From positions 1 through 5,994 of the forward strand of contig CAIYZW010000258.1 in NCBI GenBank assembly GCA_903930725.1: a stretch of 5,994 nucleotides of DNA, given 5' to 3'. This document shows positions 1 to 5,994 of this stretch, piece after piece (positions within the stretch are counted from its first letter, which is position 1; the number at the start of each line of letters is the position of its first letter). This stretch comes from an uncultured Bacteroidota bacterium. GTDB lineage: Bacteria > Bacteroidota > Bacteroidia > Bacteroidales > 4484-276. Below the pieces are notes generated by a model that saw only the letters and a list, made by a program, of their open reading frames with translations, was not told the DNA's origin and made no database searches. Position numbers and translations under genes: made by a program.

Positions 1-831
1 AACAACCATCGTTGCAGCATGAATCAGCGCTGAAACAGGTGTTGGGCCTTCCATCGCATCAGGCAACCAAATATGTAGCGGGAACATGGCCGATTTTCCG
101 GCACCGCCAATAAATATCAGAATCAACGACCAGGTGAGCACCGACAAACCCATAAAACCTGCTCCGGCACCAGTCAGCATAGCCGGGCCATTAGGGTCGG
201 TGAGCTGGATAAAATCGAAAGTTTTTGTATTGAAAGAAAGCAGCAAAATACCAATCAAAAATCCAAGGTCGGCAAAGCGGGTAACGATGAATGCTTTTTT
301 GGAAGCCAGCACTGCCGATGGTTTTTGATAATAAAAACCGATGAGCAAAAATGATGAAACGCCCACCAGTTCCCAGAAAATGTACATCTGGAAAATATTG
401 GTTGCCACCACCAGGCCAAGCATCGAAAATGAGAACAGGGAAAGAAATGCAAAAAACCTTTCAAATCCCTTTTCGCCATGCATGTATCCAATGCTGTAAA
501 CATGAACCAGAAAGGAAACTGTTGTTACAACCAAAAGCATCATCACCGAAATCGGGTCGAGCATTACGCCCAGATCAACATGCAGGTTTTCGGTAAAACG
601 CAGCCAAACGGTGTTAAATGCCAATATTTTCTGGAAAGCGCCATCAACTTTTACCGAAAGGAAAAAATAGTTGTAGGCAGTCAGAACTGAAAGCATGAAC
701 GAAACAAACAAAGCTGTTGTCCCAATCAATCCCGACATTTTTGCTTTAATCTTGTTCCCGAACAATCCGAGCACCAAAAAGGTGAAAAATGGAATCAGGA
801 CAATAAAAACGGTATAGCTGAAATTAGTCAT
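1..831 (-). CDS. nuoL: NADH-quinone oxidoreductase subunit L, 5' part (truncated by window edge)
   Basis: Antiporter-like, proton-pumping membrane subunit of complex I, at the distal end of the membrane arm. I translated it by hand from the ATG at 831-829. The frame stays open for 277 codons to the left edge without a stop, and since the family is usually 600-700 residues, a little under half is visible. Several hydrophobic segments can be seen (about 5-24, 33-56, 90-112, 127-145, 180-200, 222-243). The antiporter signature residues are present: the TM5 glutamate in FWELVG (E154), the TM7 lysine in GKSA (K246), followed by PLHIWLPDAMEGPTPVSALIH (251-271), the most diagnostic NuoL stretch. The start lies 34 bases after the nuoK stop, the gap is AT-rich, and I see no Shine-Dalgarno site. 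nuoM and nuoN are expected beyond the edge. MrpA/NdhF-type relatives share these motifs, but the context settles nuoL. Confidence 0.96.
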   Translation of the reverse strand, partial: MTNFSYTVFIVLIPFFTFLVLGLFGNKIKAKMSGLIGTTALFVSFMLSVLTAYNYFFLSVKVDGAFQKILAFNTVWLRFTENLHVDLGVMLDPISVMMLLVVTTVSFLVHVYSIGYMHGEKGFERFFAFLSLFSFSMLGLVVATNIFQMYIFWELVGVSSFLLIGFYYQKPSAVLASKKAFIVTRFADLGFLIGILLLSFNTKTFDFIQLTDPNGPAMLTGAGAGFMGLSVLTWSLILIFIGGAGKSAMFPLHIWLPDAMEGPTPVSALIHAATMVV

Positions 832-865
832 TCTAAAAGACTTTTACTTTAAACACTTACCTTAA

Positions 866-1186
866 TTAATTTTTCATTTCATCAACATTATCCACATCAA
901 TGGATTTGAACCGCCTGTAAATATTGATGATGATGGCAATGGCAACAGCGGCTTCGGCGGCTGCAACGGCAATCACGAAAAGGCTGAAAAAATGGCCTTC
1001 CAACTGGCCAGGATACAAATAGCGGTTAAAAACCAGGAAATTGATGTTCGTCGCATTCAAAATCAGTTCGATCGACATCAGGATGGTGATGATATTCTCG
1101 CGGGTGATAAATCCAAAAACCCCAACAAAAAACATGATGGTGCTGGTAACGAGAAAAAATTCTATCGGAATACCTTCAAACAACAT
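866..1186 (-). CDS. nuoK: NADH-quinone oxidoreductase subunit K
   Basis: Small membrane subunit of complex I (MrpC-like) that forms part of the central polar axis linking the quinone site to the antiporter-like subunits. It has 106 residues, close to the family norm of about 100, with three hydrophobic helices (roughly 8-27, 32-54, 66-90). Both conserved membrane glutamates are present: E40 in ILMSIELILNA (equivalent to E. coli E36) and E78 in AVAAAEAAVAIAI (equivalent to E. coli E72). The C-terminal tail after about residue 91 is polar and acidic and shows no recognised motif. The start codon comes three bases after the nuoJ stop, in a TAAGCCATG junction that suggests translational coupling. 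The identification is firm from motifs, length and position. Confidence 0.97.
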   Translation of the reverse strand: MLFEGIPIEFFLVTSTIMFFVGVFGFITRENIITILMSIELILNATNINFLVFNRYLYPGQLEGHFFSLFVIAVAAAEAAVAIAIIINIYRRFKSIDVDNVDEMKN

Positions 1187-1189
1187 GGC

Positions 1190-1708
1190 TTATACTTTTT
1201 TACGTTTAGCAATTACAATGGCTGCAATCATGGCAGCTAACAACAAAACAGAGATTACCTCGAAGGGCAGCACGTAGCCGTTGTCGCCATAGCTTAGCAG
1301 CGACTTCCCGATGGTTTTCATATCAACATCAATGGGTTGCTGGTTGCTGGGCGTGAAATTATAACTTAACAAAGTCATCAGGCTGATGGCAATTCCACCG
1401 CCGGCGGCAATTACACCCATAATCAGTTTTTGGGCGGGAACTTTATCAAATTTATGATCAATGTGGCTGGTGAGCAATATTGAAAAGATGATTAAAACCA
1501 CGATACCACCGGCATAAAGCGTAATCTGAACCGCTGCCAGAAACTGGTAGTTAAGCATGAAATACAATCCTGCCGTTGCTAACAAAACGAACAGCAGAAA
1601 TGTGGCAGCTCTTAAAATCCTTCGGCTGGTTACGGTTAATATCGAAAACATGACAATCATTGCCGAAAAAATGATGAACATGACCTGGTTGCCCAAAATG
1701 GATTCCAT
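1190..1708 (-). CDS. nuoJ: NADH-quinone oxidoreductase subunit J
   Basis: Membrane subunit of complex I next to NuoH, NuoA and NuoK. It has 172 residues and about five hydrophobic helices (roughly 8-25, 33-52, 57-80, 94-114, 146-166). The TM3 signature is clear: AVQITLYAGGIVVLIIFSIL (59-78), including the YAGGI stretch where known structures show a pi-bulge involved in coupling. The loop before the last helix carries a short polar segment (about 118-144), and the protein ends in a basic tail (AKRKKV). Its ATG shares one base with the nuoI stop (TAATG), and an SD-like AAAGGAG lies just upstream inside nuoI. NuoJ is the least conserved membrane subunit, but the TM3 motif and position leave little doubt. 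Confidence 0.96.
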   Translation of the reverse strand: MESILGNQVMFIIFSAMIVMFSILTVTSRRILRAATFLLFVLLATAGLYFMLNYQFLAAVQITLYAGGIVVLIIFSILLTSHIDHKFDKVPAQKLIMGVIAAGGGIAISLMTLLSYNFTPSNQQPIDVDMKTIGKSLLSYGDNGYVLPFEVISVLLLAAMIAAIVIAKRKKV

Positions 1709-2196
1709 TATTCGACTCCTTTCTTTTGAATTAGTTTGGAACCTTCGTTGTTGAGTGTTTTAACGAACTTATTGCGTGTAAACATGGCGTGCTCAAATTC
1801 CTGTCCCCAGGCCAGGGCATTTGATGGACATGTCTTGATACACAAACCGCAGAAACTGCACATCCCAATATTGTAATGGTGTTTATCGAGTTCCTTTTTC
1901 TTTTTACCCTCCTCGTTAACAACATCTTTCGACACAACTTCTATGGATCCGTTGGGACAATTTATCTGACAAATATTGCAGGCGGTGCATTTATGCTCGT
2001 TATTTTCGTTGTGCGGCATGGTAACTTCACCCTTAAATGCATCGAACATCTCCAACGTCTTCCGGTTTTCGGGATATTGCTGGGTGACGATAGTTACAGG
2101 GCTGGTGAAAAAATATTTTCCGGTTACGCCCATGCCTTTCACCAACGATATTATACCGTTGAACATGCCGGAAAAGTAATTGATTAATCCTCTCAT
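1708..2196 (-). CDS. nuoI: NADH-quinone oxidoreductase subunit I (two 4Fe-4S ferredoxin-like subunit)
   Basis: Peripheral iron-sulfur subunit (TYKY/Nqo9 family) that relays electrons through clusters N6a and N6b to N2 in NuoB. It has 162 residues. A hydrophobic/amphipathic N-terminal stretch (about 1-30) fits the helix that lies against NuoH. Two complete 4Fe-4S motifs follow: CTACNICQINCP (ligands C70, C73, C76, C80) and CSFCGLCIKTCP (C113, C116, C119, C123). The segment between them is lysine-rich (GKKKKELDK, about 97-105) and slightly longer than I recall for E. coli NuoI. The general look, including MPHNENNEHKC before the first cluster, resembles Bacteroides NuoI from memory. With no nuoE, nuoF or nuoG in the operon, this subunit may be the entry point for electrons from an external carrier such as ferredoxin or flavodoxin; that is inference. 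The start is 27 bases after nuoH, with no SD. Confidence 0.97.
   Translation of the reverse strand: MRGLINYFSGMFNGIISLVKGMGVTGKYFFTSPVTIVTQQYPENRKTLEMFDAFKGEVTMPHNENNEHKCTACNICQINCPNGSIEVVSKDVVNEEGKKKKELDKHHYNIGMCSFCGLCIKTCPSNALAWGQEFEHAMFTRNKFVKTLNNEGSKLIQKKGVE
1716..1722 (-). promoter_or_regulatory. SD-like ribosome binding site for nuoJ
   Basis: The minus strand reads AAAGGAG, then seven bases, then the nuoJ ATG. It overlaps the last codons of nuoI. It is the only good Shine-Dalgarno-like match I found ahead of any gene here; the other starts have A/T-rich leaders. As it encodes part of the Lys-Lys-Gly-Val-Glu end of NuoI, it may be partly coincidental, but it supports the nuoJ start at 1708. 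Confidence 0.45.
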
Positions 2197-2223
2197 TATC
2201 GAATAAATTTTATTCTTCAGTTT

Positions 2224-3312
2224 CTACCAATGCCAGCCCATGAGGACGATAAAAGCCATCAGGACAACATTGAAAAGGTTAATAGGTAACAAATATTTCC
2301 ATTCGAGGGTGAGCAACTGGTCAATCCGCAAACGCGGAAAAGTCCATTTGAACAACATCATTATAAAGATTATCACAGCCGTTTTACCGATGTACCAGAT
2401 AAATGGCGGAATATAGTCCATCACGGTGTTAAAGCCTTCCCAACCCGGAACGTGAAATGGCATCCATCCGCCCCAGAAAATGGTGGCAGCAATCGAAGCA
2501 ACAATAAACATGTTCATGTATTCGGCTAAGAAGAAAAATGCAAAACGTATCCCGGAATATTCGGTATGAAAACCTGCGGTTAACTCAGATTCAGCTTCGG
2601 CAAGGTCGAAAGGTCCGCGGTTTGTCTCAGCCGTAGCAGCAATCATGTAAATGACAAAAGCGATGATTGCCGGAATATGTCCGGTAAAGATAAACCAACC
2701 GTTGGCCTGGGCTTCAACAATGGTTGAAAGCTGCATGCTACCCGACAAAATTACCATTGTTATCAGCGACAATCCCACCGAAAGTTCGTAACTAACAATC
2801 TGAGCGCCACTACGCATAGCGCCAATCAGCGAATATTTACTGTTGCTCGACCATCCGGCAAGTAAAATTCCGATCACGCCAAGTGACGAAACCGCCACCA
2901 CATAAAAAATCCCGATGTTAAAATCAATGGCATGTAATCCTTTTGCAAAAGGAATGGCGGCAATAGCCAGAAATGAGGCCGTAATTACGATGAATGGCGC
3001 AATGTTAAAAAGTAACTTATCTGCATTTTTGATGTAAACAAGTTCCTTCATCAATAATTTGAGGAGGTCGGCAATGGTTTGAAAAATGCCAAAAGGACCA
3101 ACCCTGTTCGGGCCTACGCGGTTTTGCATGAAGGCACACACCTTACGTTCGGCATAAACCAGGAACAAGCCCACCAGTGCATAAAATGCCAGGATGGCAA
3201 CGCCAATTATCGCCATTTCAGTTATCATCACCCAAAAAGGACTCATCGCTGCATTAAGCGACTCGTCAATCCATTTGGTAAATGATGTGAAATCGTAAAT
3301 ATTGAATTCCAT
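2224..3312 (-). CDS. nuoH: NADH-quinone oxidoreductase subunit H
   Basis: Core membrane subunit (ND1/Nqo8 family) that forms the quinone entry chamber and links the peripheral and membrane arms. It has 362 residues, slightly long for the family (usually about 320-350), partly from the N-terminal lead before the first helix (about 28-53). Diagnostic stretches occur in the expected order: AERKVCAFMQNRVGPNRVGP (54-73), GWSSNSKYSLIGAMRSGAQ (153-171), the acidic loop AETNRGPFDLAEAESELTAG (228-247) that lines the E-channel, then EYSGIRFAFFFLAEY (251-265), and FPRLRIDQLL near the C-terminus (325-334). About eight hydrophobic helices can be made out. The gene starts directly after nuoD with a 45-base gap, exactly where nuoE, nuoF and nuoG would sit in a 14-gene operon. 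It has no SD; the leader is A/T-rich. Confidence 0.98.
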   Translation of the reverse strand: MEFNIYDFTSFTKWIDESLNAAMSPFWVMITEMAIIGVAILAFYALVGLFLVYAERKVCAFMQNRVGPNRVGPFGIFQTIADLLKLLMKELVYIKNADKLLFNIAPFIVITASFLAIAAIPFAKGLHAIDFNIGIFYVVAVSSLGVIGILLAGWSSNSKYSLIGAMRSGAQIVSYELSVGLSLITMVILSGSMQLSTIVEAQANGWFIFTGHIPAIIAFVIYMIAATAETNRGPFDLAEAESELTAGFHTEYSGIRFAFFFLAEYMNMFIVASIAATIFWGGWMPFHVPGWEGFNTVMDYIPPFIWYIGKTAVIIFIMMLFKWTFPRLRIDQLLTLEWKYLLPINLFNVVLMAFIVLMGWHW

Positions 3313-3357
3313 TTATTTCGGTATTATTATTTTACTTGATGATGGATTTAATGTTTT

Positions 3358-4473
3358 TTATCTGTCAATATCGGGGATTACGTAATCCAGCGATGCCCCA
3401 ATGGCAACTAAATCGGCAATCTTTTGCCCGTGAGCAATGCTATGAAGTGCCGAAAGGTTGCTGAAATTTGGTGAGCGTAATTTTACCCGGTAAGGATATT
3501 TTTCGCCTTTGCTTGAGATGAAAACGCCAAATTCGCCCCGGGCAGCCTCAACACGCTGGTAATATTCGCCTTCGGGAAGTTTGATGACAGGTTTCATTTT
3601 AACCGAAAAATCACCGGCAGGAATATTATCAATCAATTGCTCGATAATATTTAAAGATTCCCTCATTTCGTCCATTCGCACCGAATACCGGGCAAAAGAG
3701 TCACCTTCGGTACGAAGGATTTCTTTAAACTCCACTTTATTATACAACGAATAAGGATGGTGCTTGCGGATGTCGCATTCAAAACCTGAGCCACGGCCCG
3801 ACGGACCGGTAACGCCAAAAGAAATAGCTTCCTCTTCGGTAAGTATGCCGATTCCCTGAGTACGCTGGGTCATAATCACATTGCCGGAGAGCAACTGATC
3901 GTATTCGTTAATCTTCTTGCGGAACATTTTTATAAAATCCTTCACCCTTTTCTGAAATCCGGGATGAATATCTTTCATCAGACCGCCCGGAGTATAATAG
4001 CTTTGGATAAGGCGTCCACCGGTACTTTCCTCAAAAATATCGAGGATAGGTTCGCGGTCGCGGAGGCCATAAAAGAAAGCTGTTAAAGCGCCAAGATCCA
4101 TCCCAAACGAACACCACCACAATTGATGCGAAGCAATACGTGCCAGCTCATCCATGATGGTGCGGATATATTTCACACGTTCCGGTAATTCGACACCCAA
4201 AGCATTTTCGACTAGCATGCAAACCGCGTGGTTGTTGATGTGTGCCGAAAGGTAATCGAGCCGGTCGGTAAGATGTATAATCTGCTGATAAGTAAGCCGC
4301 TCGCACATTTTCTCGATGCCGCGGTGAATGTAGCCACAGTGAGGTTGAACGCTTAAAACAGTTTCACCCCTGAGCGAAAGCACCAGCCGCAACACACCGT
4401 GTGTTGAAGGGTGCTGAGGCCCCATATTTATCAAATACTCCTGTTCCTGAATATCTTGAATGATCTCTGCCAT
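3358..4473 (-). CDS. nuoD: NADH-quinone oxidoreductase subunit D (49 kDa)
   Basis: Q-module subunit (Nqo4/49 kDa, related to the large subunit of NiFe hydrogenases) that, with NuoB, forms the quinone-reduction site at cluster N2. It has 371 residues, with a short N-terminus compared with the roughly 400-residue E. coli-like proteins. Key elements are NMGPQHPSTHGVLR (16-29) with H21 and H25, and RLDY with Y74. The H25/Y74 pair is spaced 49 residues apart, the same as the quinone-binding His38/Tyr87 pair of Thermophilus Nqo4. Further motifs are YYTPGG (159-164), GPSGRGSGFECDIRK (223-237), SPNFSNLSAL (334-343), and the C-terminal ADLVAIGASLDYV...DIDR. NiFe-hydrogenase cysteine ligands are absent, as expected for NuoD. 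It is a separate gene, three bases after the nuoC stop (TAAGCCATG), and is not fused to nuoC. Confidence 0.98.
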   Translation of the reverse strand: MAEIIQDIQEQEYLINMGPQHPSTHGVLRLVLSLRGETVLSVQPHCGYIHRGIEKMCERLTYQQIIHLTDRLDYLSAHINNHAVCMLVENALGVELPERVKYIRTIMDELARIASHQLWWCSFGMDLGALTAFFYGLRDREPILDIFEESTGGRLIQSYYTPGGLMKDIHPGFQKRVKDFIKMFRKKINEYDQLLSGNVIMTQRTQGIGILTEEEAISFGVTGPSGRGSGFECDIRKHHPYSLYNKVEFKEILRTEGDSFARYSVRMDEMRESLNIIEQLIDNIPAGDFSVKMKPVIKLPEGEYYQRVEAARGEFGVFISSKGEKYPYRVKLRSPNFSNLSALHSIAHGQKIADLVAIGASLDYVIPDIDR

Positions 4474-4476
4474 GGC

Positions 4477-4932
4477 TTACTTAACTATGATGTTGTTATC
4501 AGAATAATCTTTACGTAAAGGATAGCCAACCCAATCTTCTTCGAGGAAAATACGCCGCATGTCGGGATGGTTGTTAAAATCTATCCCTAACAAATCAAAA
4601 ACTTCGCGCTCGAGGAATTCGGCAGTTTTCCAGATATCACAAACCGTATCTAAAACTGGTTTTTCCTTGTCGGCACATACGATTTTCAGCACAAGCTGAT
4701 GCTTTAAATTTGTTGATTCGAGATAATAAATCACACCTAACGAATCGCCGTAATCCATGCCTGTTAAGCAAAAGAGATAATCAAAATTTGTATCCTTCGA
4801 TTCGCGAAGGGATTTTGCCAGGGTGTGTAATTTGTCAAACGCAACGGTGGCGGTGAGATATTGCAGCCCATCTTTTACCTCAGCAGAAGGCTCAAAACTC
4901 AATATCTTAGCTGTTAATTGCTCGTTATTCAT
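4477..4932 (-). CDS. nuoC: NADH-quinone oxidoreductase subunit C (30 kDa)
   Basis: Peripheral Q-module subunit (30 kDa/Nqo5 family) that packs against NuoD and NuoI; it carries no cofactor. It has 151 residues and is a compact version of the family. The N-terminal two thirds are weakly conserved. The C-terminal signature is complete: FLEREVFDLLGIDFNNHPDM (106-125), then RRIFLEEDWVGYPLRKDY (126-143). The product ends soon after this signature, so there is no linker or NuoD-like extension: a genuine stand-alone NuoC. The ATG overlaps the nuoB stop by four bases (ATGA), and the nuoD start follows its own stop after GCC. Tight coupling on both sides fits equal production of NuoB, NuoC and NuoD. 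Confidence 0.97.
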   Translation of the reverse strand: MNNEQLTAKILSFEPSAEVKDGLQYLTATVAFDKLHTLAKSLRESKDTNFDYLFCLTGMDYGDSLGVIYYLESTNLKHQLVLKIVCADKEKPVLDTVCDIWKTAEFLEREVFDLLGIDFNNHPDMRRIFLEEDWVGYPLRKDYSDNNIIVK

Positions 4933-5492
4933 TTGGTAATTTCCTTGCTGTTAAAAGTTCTGCCGAGCGATGATTCGGCTTTGATTTTGCGCTGGAGTTG
5001 CATAACGCCATAAAGCAATGCTTCGGGACGTGGCGGGCAACCGGGAACATACACATCAACCGGTATTATCTGGTCAACACCACGAACTACCGAGTATGAA
5101 TTATAATAAAAAGGACCGCCTGAAATGGCGCATGAACCCATTGCGATAACATATTTTGGCTCGGCCATCTGATCGTAAAGCCGCTTTAAAACAGGAGCCA
5201 TTTTATGAACAATGGTCCCGGCAACAACAATTACGTCGGCCTGGCGGGGAGTTGCGCGGTAAACTTCGATACCAAAACGGGCAAAGTCGTGTCGTGCAGC
5301 GCCGGCAGCCATCATCTCGATCCCACAACAACTTGTTGCAAACGTTAAAGGCCAGATCGAGTTCGACCGGCCCCAGTTTAAAACATCGTCTATCGTGGTT
5401 AATATGATGTTACCTTTTGATTCTTTAAGAATTTCAAGACCTTCATTGTCCTTGAAATCCTCATTTTTCATGGATTTAATTTTTATTCCCAT
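4929..5492 (-). CDS. nuoB: NADH-quinone oxidoreductase subunit B (20 kDa, cluster N2)
   Basis: Q-module subunit (PSST/Nqo6 family, related to the small subunit of NiFe hydrogenases) that binds cluster N2, the electron donor to quinone. As annotated it has 187 residues. The N2 ligands are all visible: the tandem pair C55-C56 in FATSCCGIEMMA, C121 in AMGSCAISGGP, and C152 in YVPGCPPRPEALL. The conserved RATPRQADVIVVAGT stretch lies at 79-93. The start is uncertain: the ATG at 5492 overlaps nuoA by 10 bases, whereas an in-frame ATG at 5471 (residue 8) would begin 11 bases after the nuoA stop and remove only MGIKIKS. Neither start has a clear SD. The family core is unaffected. The stop overlaps the nuoC start (ATGA). 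Confidence 0.97.
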   Translation of the reverse strand: MGIKIKSMKNEDFKDNEGLEILKESKGNIILTTIDDVLNWGRSNSIWPLTFATSCCGIEMMAAGAARHDFARFGIEVYRATPRQADVIVVAGTIVHKMAPVLKRLYDQMAEPKYVIAMGSCAISGGPFYYNSYSVVRGVDQIIPVDVYVPGCPPRPEALLYGVMQLQRKIKAESSLGRTFNSKEITK

Positions 5493-5833
5493 ACCAAAGC
5501 TTTTTTCTTCCAGGCGTAAGCCAATCCTAAAACAAGTACGAAAAAGAAGATCACGATTTCGACAAAAGCAACCATTCCCAGCTCCTTCATCACAACCGCC
5601 CAGGGAAACACAAAAACGGTTTCCACATCAAAAATCAAAAAGAGGATCGCAAAAAGGTAGTAACCAACATTAAACTGAAGCCAGGTGGTTCCTTTGGTGG
5701 GGATTCCGCACTCGTAAGGTTCAAATTTTGCAGGATTTGAAGATGTGGGTGCCATAAATGTGGAGAAGAGAATTGCCCCTCCCACCAGCACTGTGGCCAC
5801 GATAAAGAATAATATTAACGAATCAGCACTCAT
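5483..5833 (-). CDS. nuoA: NADH-quinone oxidoreductase subunit A
   Basis: Small membrane subunit (ND3/Nqo7 family) beside NuoH and NuoJ; its first loop reaches toward the quinone cavity. It has 116 residues with three hydrophobic helices (about 6-27, 56-79, 88-107). The loop signature KFEPYECGIP (36-45) contains the conserved cysteine C42, which in ND3 reports the active/deactive transition. TM2 carries FDVETVFVFPWA (68-79), with the conserved acidic residues D69 and E71. This is the first gene of the operon: upstream there is only a 161-base non-coding stretch to the window edge, with a candidate promoter. Its stop lies within the annotated start of nuoB. The ATG follows an A/T-rich leader with no SD, which is usual for Bacteroidota. 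Confidence 0.97.
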   Translation of the reverse strand: MSADSLILFFIVATVLVGGAILFSTFMAPTSSNPAKFEPYECGIPTKGTTWLQFNVGYYLFAILFLIFDVETVFVFPWAVVMKELGMVAFVEIVIFFFVLVLGLAYAWKKKALVWE

Positions 5834-5858
5834 TGTAAGTTTATTTTTAAAACCAGCG

Positions 5859-5889
5859 CAAAATTCAATTTTTTAATGATACATACAAA
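5859..5889 (-). promoter_or_regulatory. Candidate Bacteroidota-type promoter for the nuo operon
   Basis: On the minus strand, TTTG (5889-5886) is followed after exactly 19 bases by GAATTTTG (5866-5859). The primary sigma factor of Bacteroidota is known to use TTTG-N19-21-TAnnTTTG; this site matches the -33 box fully and the -7 box at all but its first base. Transcription would begin around 5852, giving a leader of roughly 20 bases before the nuoA ATG at 5833. The position directly ahead of the first operon gene supports the call. The region is A/T-rich, so a chance match is possible. Confidence 0.55.
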
Positions 5890-5923
5890 AAAAATGATAT
5901 GTTTTTTGGTAGATACAATGTAG

Positions 5924-5939
5924 TTTGAAACGATTCAAA
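5924..5939. repeat. Small inverted repeat upstream of nuoA promoter
   Basis: TTTGAA-ACGA-TTCAAA is a perfect six-base inverted repeat around a four-base spacer. It lies about 35 bases upstream of the candidate -33 box, where an activator or repressor dimer could bind. It has no T-rich tail and is too short for a convincing terminator. In A/T-rich intergenic DNA such a repeat may arise by chance; I do not recognise it as a known operator. Confidence 0.3.
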
Positions 5940-5994
5940 ATAGTTGACATCGTATGTTACTGAATAACAGCTCGTATTGCAATAACTTTATGAC

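Noticed and set aside
86..690. Three overlapping plus-strand open frames (86-328, 351-596, 478-690) and a minus-strand frame at 255-503
   Set aside because: They lie antisense to or out of frame with nuoL, whose minus-strand frame is open throughout and carries clear family motifs; the alternative products show no recognisable domain.
1..831. Possible frameshift or degradation of nuoL, since no complete open frame is evident there
   Set aside because: Hand translation from 831 gives 277 uninterrupted codons with NuoL motifs; the gene is simply cut by the window edge.
1876..2187. A 103-codon plus-strand open frame opposite nuoI, with a hydrophobic start
   Set aside because: It is antisense to nuoI, whose product has all eight cluster cysteines. 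The hydrophobicity is a by-product of the opposite strand's codons.
3358..4473. NuoD or NuoB as hydrogenase subunits (Ech/Hyc type), since EFG-less clusters can be membrane hydrogenases
   Set aside because: NuoD lacks the NiFe cysteine motifs and has the quinone-site His/Tyr pair, and nuoA, nuoJ and nuoK complete a true complex I membrane arm.
5156..5673. Plus-strand frames opposite nuoB and nuoA (5156-5407, 5395-5673)
   Set aside because: Low-complexity basic or proline-rich products antisense to well-supported genes; no start context or motif supports them.
5944..5949. TTGACA on the plus strand, resembling a sigma-70 -35 box for a divergent gene
   Set aside because: No TATAAT-like hexamer follows at 16-18 bases, the likely host uses a different promoter consensus, and no divergent gene is visible within the window.

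Overview
The window holds most of a respiratory complex I (NADH:quinone oxidoreductase type, NDH-1) operon, entirely on the minus strand. Reading from the right edge leftward, the order is nuoA, nuoB, nuoC, nuoD, nuoH, nuoI, nuoJ, nuoK, and the first 277 codons of nuoL, which runs off the left edge. Each gene was identified from family motifs visible in its translation. Every cofactor ligand or key polar residue I could look for is present: the N2 cysteines in NuoB, the eight N6a/N6b cysteines in NuoI, the quinone-site His/Tyr pair in NuoD, and the membrane glutamates of NuoK and NuoL.

The notable feature is an absence. The genes for the NADH-oxidising module (nuoE, nuoF, nuoG) normally lie between nuoD and nuoH, but here those two genes are 45 bases apart. 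The locus therefore encodes only the quinone-reducing Q module (B, C, D, I) and the proton-pumping membrane module (A, H, J, K, L, and presumably M and N beyond the left edge). This is the 11-subunit layout known from Bacteroidales, and in broader form from cyanobacterial/chloroplast NDH-1 and archaeal Fpo. The electron donor is probably not NADH through NuoF unless nuoEFG sits elsewhere in the genome. nuoC and nuoD are separate genes, whereas many EFG-less Bacteroidales are, as I recall, nuoCD fusions.

The organism is most likely a member of Bacteroidota, perhaps Bacteroidales/Marinilabiliales. The reasons are the EFG-less gene order, AT-rich leaders largely without Shine-Dalgarno sites, a Bacteroidota-type promoter (TTTG-N19-GAATTTTG) just upstream of nuoA, and a NuoI sequence that resembles what I recall of Bacteroides NuoI. 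This is inference; there is no rRNA or other marker in the window.

Layout: 5834-5994 is the non-coding leader with the candidate promoter and a small inverted repeat; 866-5833 is a tightly packed run of eight complete genes with overlaps or gaps of 45 bases or less; 1-831 is the 5' part of nuoL. I saw no terminator, mobile element, tRNA, CRISPR or foreign gene. Apart from the missing N module this is an ordinary housekeeping operon, and I found no evidence of a new system.
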